Position numbers and translations under genes: made by a program. From assembly GCA_025357175.1 (NCBI GenBank), contig JANXPS010000198.1:1-8154 (forward strand): a stretch of 8,154 bases of DNA. The letters run 5' to 3'. The notes below the pieces were generated by a model, which did no database searches, was not told where the DNA came from, and saw nothing but the letters and a program-made list of their open reading frames with translations. Shown piece after piece: positions 5,413-8,154 of the stretch. The stretch is from Deltaproteobacteria bacterium. Lineage in GTDB: Bacteria > Desulfobacterota > Deferrimicrobia > Deferrimicrobiales > Deferrimicrobiaceae. Each line of letters begins with the position of its first letter. The stretch's first letter is position 1.

Positions 5413-8154
5413 CGGATTCGAGGGGCAAGGGCGGCTCCCGGACCGACTGCTCCCGCCGCGCCTTTCTCAAAGGATCGGGGGCTCTGCTGGGCGGAGCGCT
5501 GCTGGCTTCGCAGATCGAATGGGCAACCGGCCTGCTCGCCCGCGCCGAGGCGGGGACGATTACGGGCGAGGAGTCCTACCTGCTCGCCCGCGCGACGAAC
5601 ATCCTCTACACATCCTGCCTGCAGTGCAACAACAGCTGCGGCATCAAGGTCAAGCTGATCAACGGCCTCGCGGTCAAGATCGACGGCAGTTCCTACTCCC
5701 CTTTCAGCCTGGTCCCGAACCTGCCGATGTCGACGAAGCCAAGCGCCGCCGCGAAAATCGACGGAGCGATCTGCCCCAAGGGGCACGCGGGGCTCCAGAC
5801 GGTCTACGATCCCTACCGCATCCGCAAGGTGCTCAAGCGCGCCGGAAAACGGGGCGAAGGGAAGTGGCAAACGATTGCGTTCGACCGGGCGGTGGCCGAG
5901 ATCGTCGACGGCGGCAGGCTTTTCGCCCACGTTCCGGGCGAGGAGGAGCGGCACGTCGAGGGGCTGAAAGACATCTGGGTGCTGCGCGACGCGGCGGTCG
6001 CGAAGGCGATGGCCGACGACGTCAAGGCGATGGTCAAGGTTGCGGACAAGAAAAGGGCGGTCGCCGACTTCAAGCAGAAGCACGCGGCGAACCTCCACAT
6101 GCTGATCGATCCCGAACATCCCGACCTGGGGCCCAAGAACAACCAGTTCGTCTACTTCTGGGGACGGATGAAGGGGGGGCGCACCGACTTCACGGCACGC
6201 TTCTTCAACGACTGCTTCGGCACGGTCAACACGCACACCCATACCTCGGCGTGCGTCGGTTCGATGCAGTACGCGGGGCGCGCGATGATGGAGCAGTACG
6301 ACGGCGGCGGTTTTTCCGGAGGGCCGAAGGGCTACTGGGGAATCGACCACGAGCATGCCGAATATCTGCTGTGCGCGGGCGTCAACATGTTCGATGCGAA
6401 TTTCGGCCCGCCCCAGCGCGGCGCGCGCGTCATGCGGCGGATCGTTGCCGGCGACCTCAAGATCACCGTTGCCGACCCGCGCTTTTCCAAGCTTGCGTCC
6501 AAGGCGCATCGATACCTTCCGGTCAATCCGGGGCAGGACGGCGCCCTGTTCATGGCGATCATCCGGTGGATGGTCGAGAACGGGAAATACGACGCGAAGT
6601 ACCTGTCGTGCGCAAACAAGGCGGCGGCCAAGGCGGCGGGCGAACCGACCTGGACCAACGCCGCGCTGCTCGTGAAGATCGGCGAGGACGGACTGCCGGG
6701 CAAATTCCTGCGCGCCTCCGAGATCGGCCTGAAGGCCGCCGAGATGCGCAAGGACAAGGACGGCAGGGAACGGCCGTTCGAGTATCTCGTCGCGATGCAG
6801 GCCGGCGGGCCGGTCGCGGTCGATCCGAACGACGAGCTGGCGCCCGTGACGGGCGATCTGGCGGTCGACGGCAAGGTCGGCGGCTTCCGGGTGAAGAGCG
6901 GCTTCCGGGTGGTGGCCGACGAGGCGGGCATGAAGTCCATGGCGGAGTGGTCGCAGATCTGCGGCATCCCGGCCCCGGAAATCGAGACGGTGGCGCGGGA
7001 ACTTTCCTCCCACGGCAAGAAAGCCGCCGTCGACATCTGCCGCGGCGTCTCGATGCACACCAACGGCTTCTACAACGTCACGGCGGCGGCGACGATCAAC
7101 CTGCTGCTGGGCAACTACGACCACCCGGGCGGCGTCATCCCCCAGTCGGCCTATAACGTTCTGGGCACGGGGAAGGGGCAGCCGTTCGACCTGCCGAAGG
7201 CGGTGCCGGGCAAGATCGGCTGCTTCGGGATCAGCGCCATCCGCCACGAGATCCGCTACGAGGATACGACGCTCTTTTCCGGCTACCCGTCGAAGCGGAA
7301 CTGGTATCCGCTGTCGTCCGACCTCTACATGGAGGTCGTGCCGTCGATCGGCGACGCCTACCCGTATCCCGCCAAGGCGCTCATGACCTACATGGGCGCG
7401 CCGGTCTACACGATGCCCGGCGGCCACGCCATCATCGACATCCTGTGCGACACGAAGAAGGTGCCGCTCTATTTCGCAAGCGACATCCTTGTCGGGCCGA
7501 CCAGCCAGTTCGCCGACTACATCTTCCCCGACCTGTCGTATCTCGAGCGGTGGGAGATGGGCGGGTCGCAGTGGGGCATGGCGTCCAAGGTGCAGCCGAT
7601 GCGCCAGCCGCTGATCGCCCCGGTTCCCGAGACGACGGTCGTCTACGGGGAAACGGTCCCGATCTCCTACGAGTCGCTGCTGATGGCGTTCGCCGAGAAG
7701 CTCGGAATGAAAGGGTTCGGCAAGGACGGCTTCGGCCCGGGACAGGACTTCACGCGCCCGGACGACTACAACATCCGGATGGTCGCCAACGTCGCGCGCG
7801 ACGGGGAACCGGTGCCCGATGCCTCCGATGACGAGGTGACGCTCTTCCTCGATTCGCGCCGCCACCTCCCCGGCTCCGTGTTCGACGCAACCCGGTGGCC
7901 CCGTGTCGCAGGCGCCGACTGGCGAAAAGTGGTCTACCTGCTCAACCGGGGCGGACGCTATCAGGATTACGCCGACGTCTACCCGGGCGGCCGGTTCGCC
8001 AACCGGTACGGCAAGGGGATCAACTTCTTCCAGGAAAAGACGGCCGGGACGCGCAACTCGATCACGGGCAAGGCGAACCCCGGCTGTGCGACCTACGTTC
8101 CCGTGACGACGCTTTCGGGGCAGACGCCGGTCGAGGCGGGGCTGGCCTCGAAGC
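5409..8154 (+). CDS. Tat-exported molybdopterin oxidoreductase catalytic subunit, tetrathionate reductase-like, 3' truncated by window
   Basis: The visible 915 codons encode the bis-MGD catalytic subunit of a DMSO-reductase-family enzyme. A Tat signal is clear: SRRAFLK at 15-21, a hydrophobic run at about 22-33, and ARAEA before residue 49. The proximal [4Fe-4S] cluster is Cys70, Cys73, Cys77 and Cys122 (CX2CX3CX44C, then PKGHAG). Cys282, in HTHTSACVG, is the likely molybdenum ligand, as in the TtrA/ArrA/PsrA branch. Cofactor-binding blocks follow (CAGVNMFDANFG, VADPRFSKLASKA, CRGVSMHTNGFYN, LLLGNYDHPGG, SDILVGPTSQFADYIFPDLSYLER split by normal spacing). The cofactor-binding C-terminal domain begins near 840 with a conserved-looking RGGR (847-850) and TRNSITGKANPG. 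A length over 915 residues and a charged insert at about 177-238 fit TtrA (around 1,000 residues) better than ArrA (around 850). The substrate is undecided: tetrathionate, another sulfur oxyanion, arsenate or selenate are all possible. The stop lies beyond the window. Confidence 0.9.
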   Translation, partial: MTDSRGKGGSRTDCSRRAFLKGSGALLGGALLASQIEWATGLLARAEAGTITGEESYLLARATNILYTSCLQCNNSCGIKVKLINGLAVKIDGSSYSPFSLVPNLPMSTKPSAAAKIDGAICPKGHAGLQTVYDPYRIRKVLKRAGKRGEGKWQTIAFDRAVAEIVDGGRLFAHVPGEEERHVEGLKDIWVLRDAAVAKAMADDVKAMVKVADKKRAVADFKQKHAANLHMLIDPEHPDLGPKNNQFVYFWGRMKGGRTDFTARFFNDCFGTVNTHTHTSACVGSMQYAGRAMMEQYDGGGFSGGPKGYWGIDHEHAEYLLCAGVNMFDANFGPPQRGARVMRRIVAGDLKITVADPRFSKLASKAHRYLPVNPGQDGALFMAIIRWMVENGKYDAKYLSCANKAAAKAAGEPTWTNAALLVKIGEDGLPGKFLRASEIGLKAAEMRKDKDGRERPFEYLVAMQAGGPVAVDPNDELAPVTGDLAVDGKVGGFRVKSGFRVVADEAGMKSMAEWSQICGIPAPEIETVARELSSHGKKAAVDICRGVSMHTNGFYNVTAAATINLLLGNYDHPGGVIPQSAYNVLGTGKGQPFDLPKAVPGKIGCFGISAIRHEIRYEDTTLFSGYPSKRNWYPLSSDLYMEVVPSIGDAYPYPAKALMTYMGAPVYTMPGGHAIIDILCDTKKVPLYFASDILVGPTSQFADYIFPDLSYLERWEMGGSQWGMASKVQPMRQPLIAPVPETTVVYGETVPISYESLLMAFAEKLGMKGFGKDGFGPGQDFTRPDDYNIRMVANVARDGEPVPDASDDEVTLFLDSRRHLPGSVFDATRWPRVAGADWRKVVYLLNRGGRYQDYADVYPGGRFANRYGKGINFFQEKTAGTRNSITGKANPGCATYVPVTTLSGQTPVEAGLASK

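Noticed and set aside
5519..7156. A 545-codon plus-strand frame inside the catalytic subunit
   Set aside because: The Arg/Gly-rich low-complexity translation overlaps the confirmed molybdopterin oxidoreductase in another phase; there is no ribosome binding site or domain.
5385..7865. An 826-codon open frame on the minus strand, opposite the catalytic subunit
   Set aside because: Its translation is dominated by Arg, Asp, His, Val and Ala with no recognisable domain. It mirrors the GC-rich third positions of a certain gene on the other strand, so it is a codon-bias shadow.
5409..8154. Calling the catalytic subunit arsenate reductase ArrA because an ArsC-like end lies in the window
   Set aside because: The ArsC-like gene is over 5 kb away behind a strong terminator. 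The visible length already exceeds typical ArrA, and the sequence features fit TtrA better. ArrA is kept only as an alternative.

Overview
The window comes from a GC-rich bacterium. The gene content suggests an anaerobically respiring Gram-negative organism: a twin-arginine-exported molybdenum oxidoreductase, its iron-sulfur partner, and late steps of molybdenum cofactor synthesis. I lean towards a Desulfobacterota/Desulfuromonadia-like lineage, but this is an inference from codon use and gene style, since no phylogenetic marker is present.

Layout. Positions 1-122 hold the last residues of a protein resembling low-molecular-weight-phosphatase-type arsenate reductase. A 12-bp perfect hairpin (124-159) separates it from a convergent gene for a secreted CHRD-domain protein (191-736, minus). 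Divergent from that gene is an NmrA-type NAD(P)-binding protein (877-1752, plus). It is followed by a short hairpin and a 103-residue membrane protein of unknown function (1856-2167, plus).

The rest is a molybdoenzyme locus built around one divergent intergenic region at about 4002-4057. To the left, moeA and mobA run on the minus strand and overlap by 14 nt. To the right, mobB, a four-cluster [4Fe-4S] subunit and a large catalytic subunit run on the plus strand. Their stop and start codons overlap (TTGA at 4615-4618, ATGA at 5409-5412). The catalytic gene runs off the window after 915 codons.

How the genes work together. MoeA inserts molybdenum into molybdopterin. MobA attaches GMP to make the guanine dinucleotide form of the cofactor that this oxidoreductase family uses. 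MobB is a GTP-binding helper of that step. The catalytic subunit has a Tat signal, a [4Fe-4S] motif and a candidate Cys ligand for molybdenum. It would fold with cofactor in the cytoplasm and be exported together with the ferredoxin-like subunit, which has no signal of its own. The closest family I recognise is tetrathionate reductase TtrA/TtrB, but the substrate cannot be decided from sequence. The most notable regulatory feature is the shared moeA/mobB control region, where two face-to-face -10 elements flank a short dyad.
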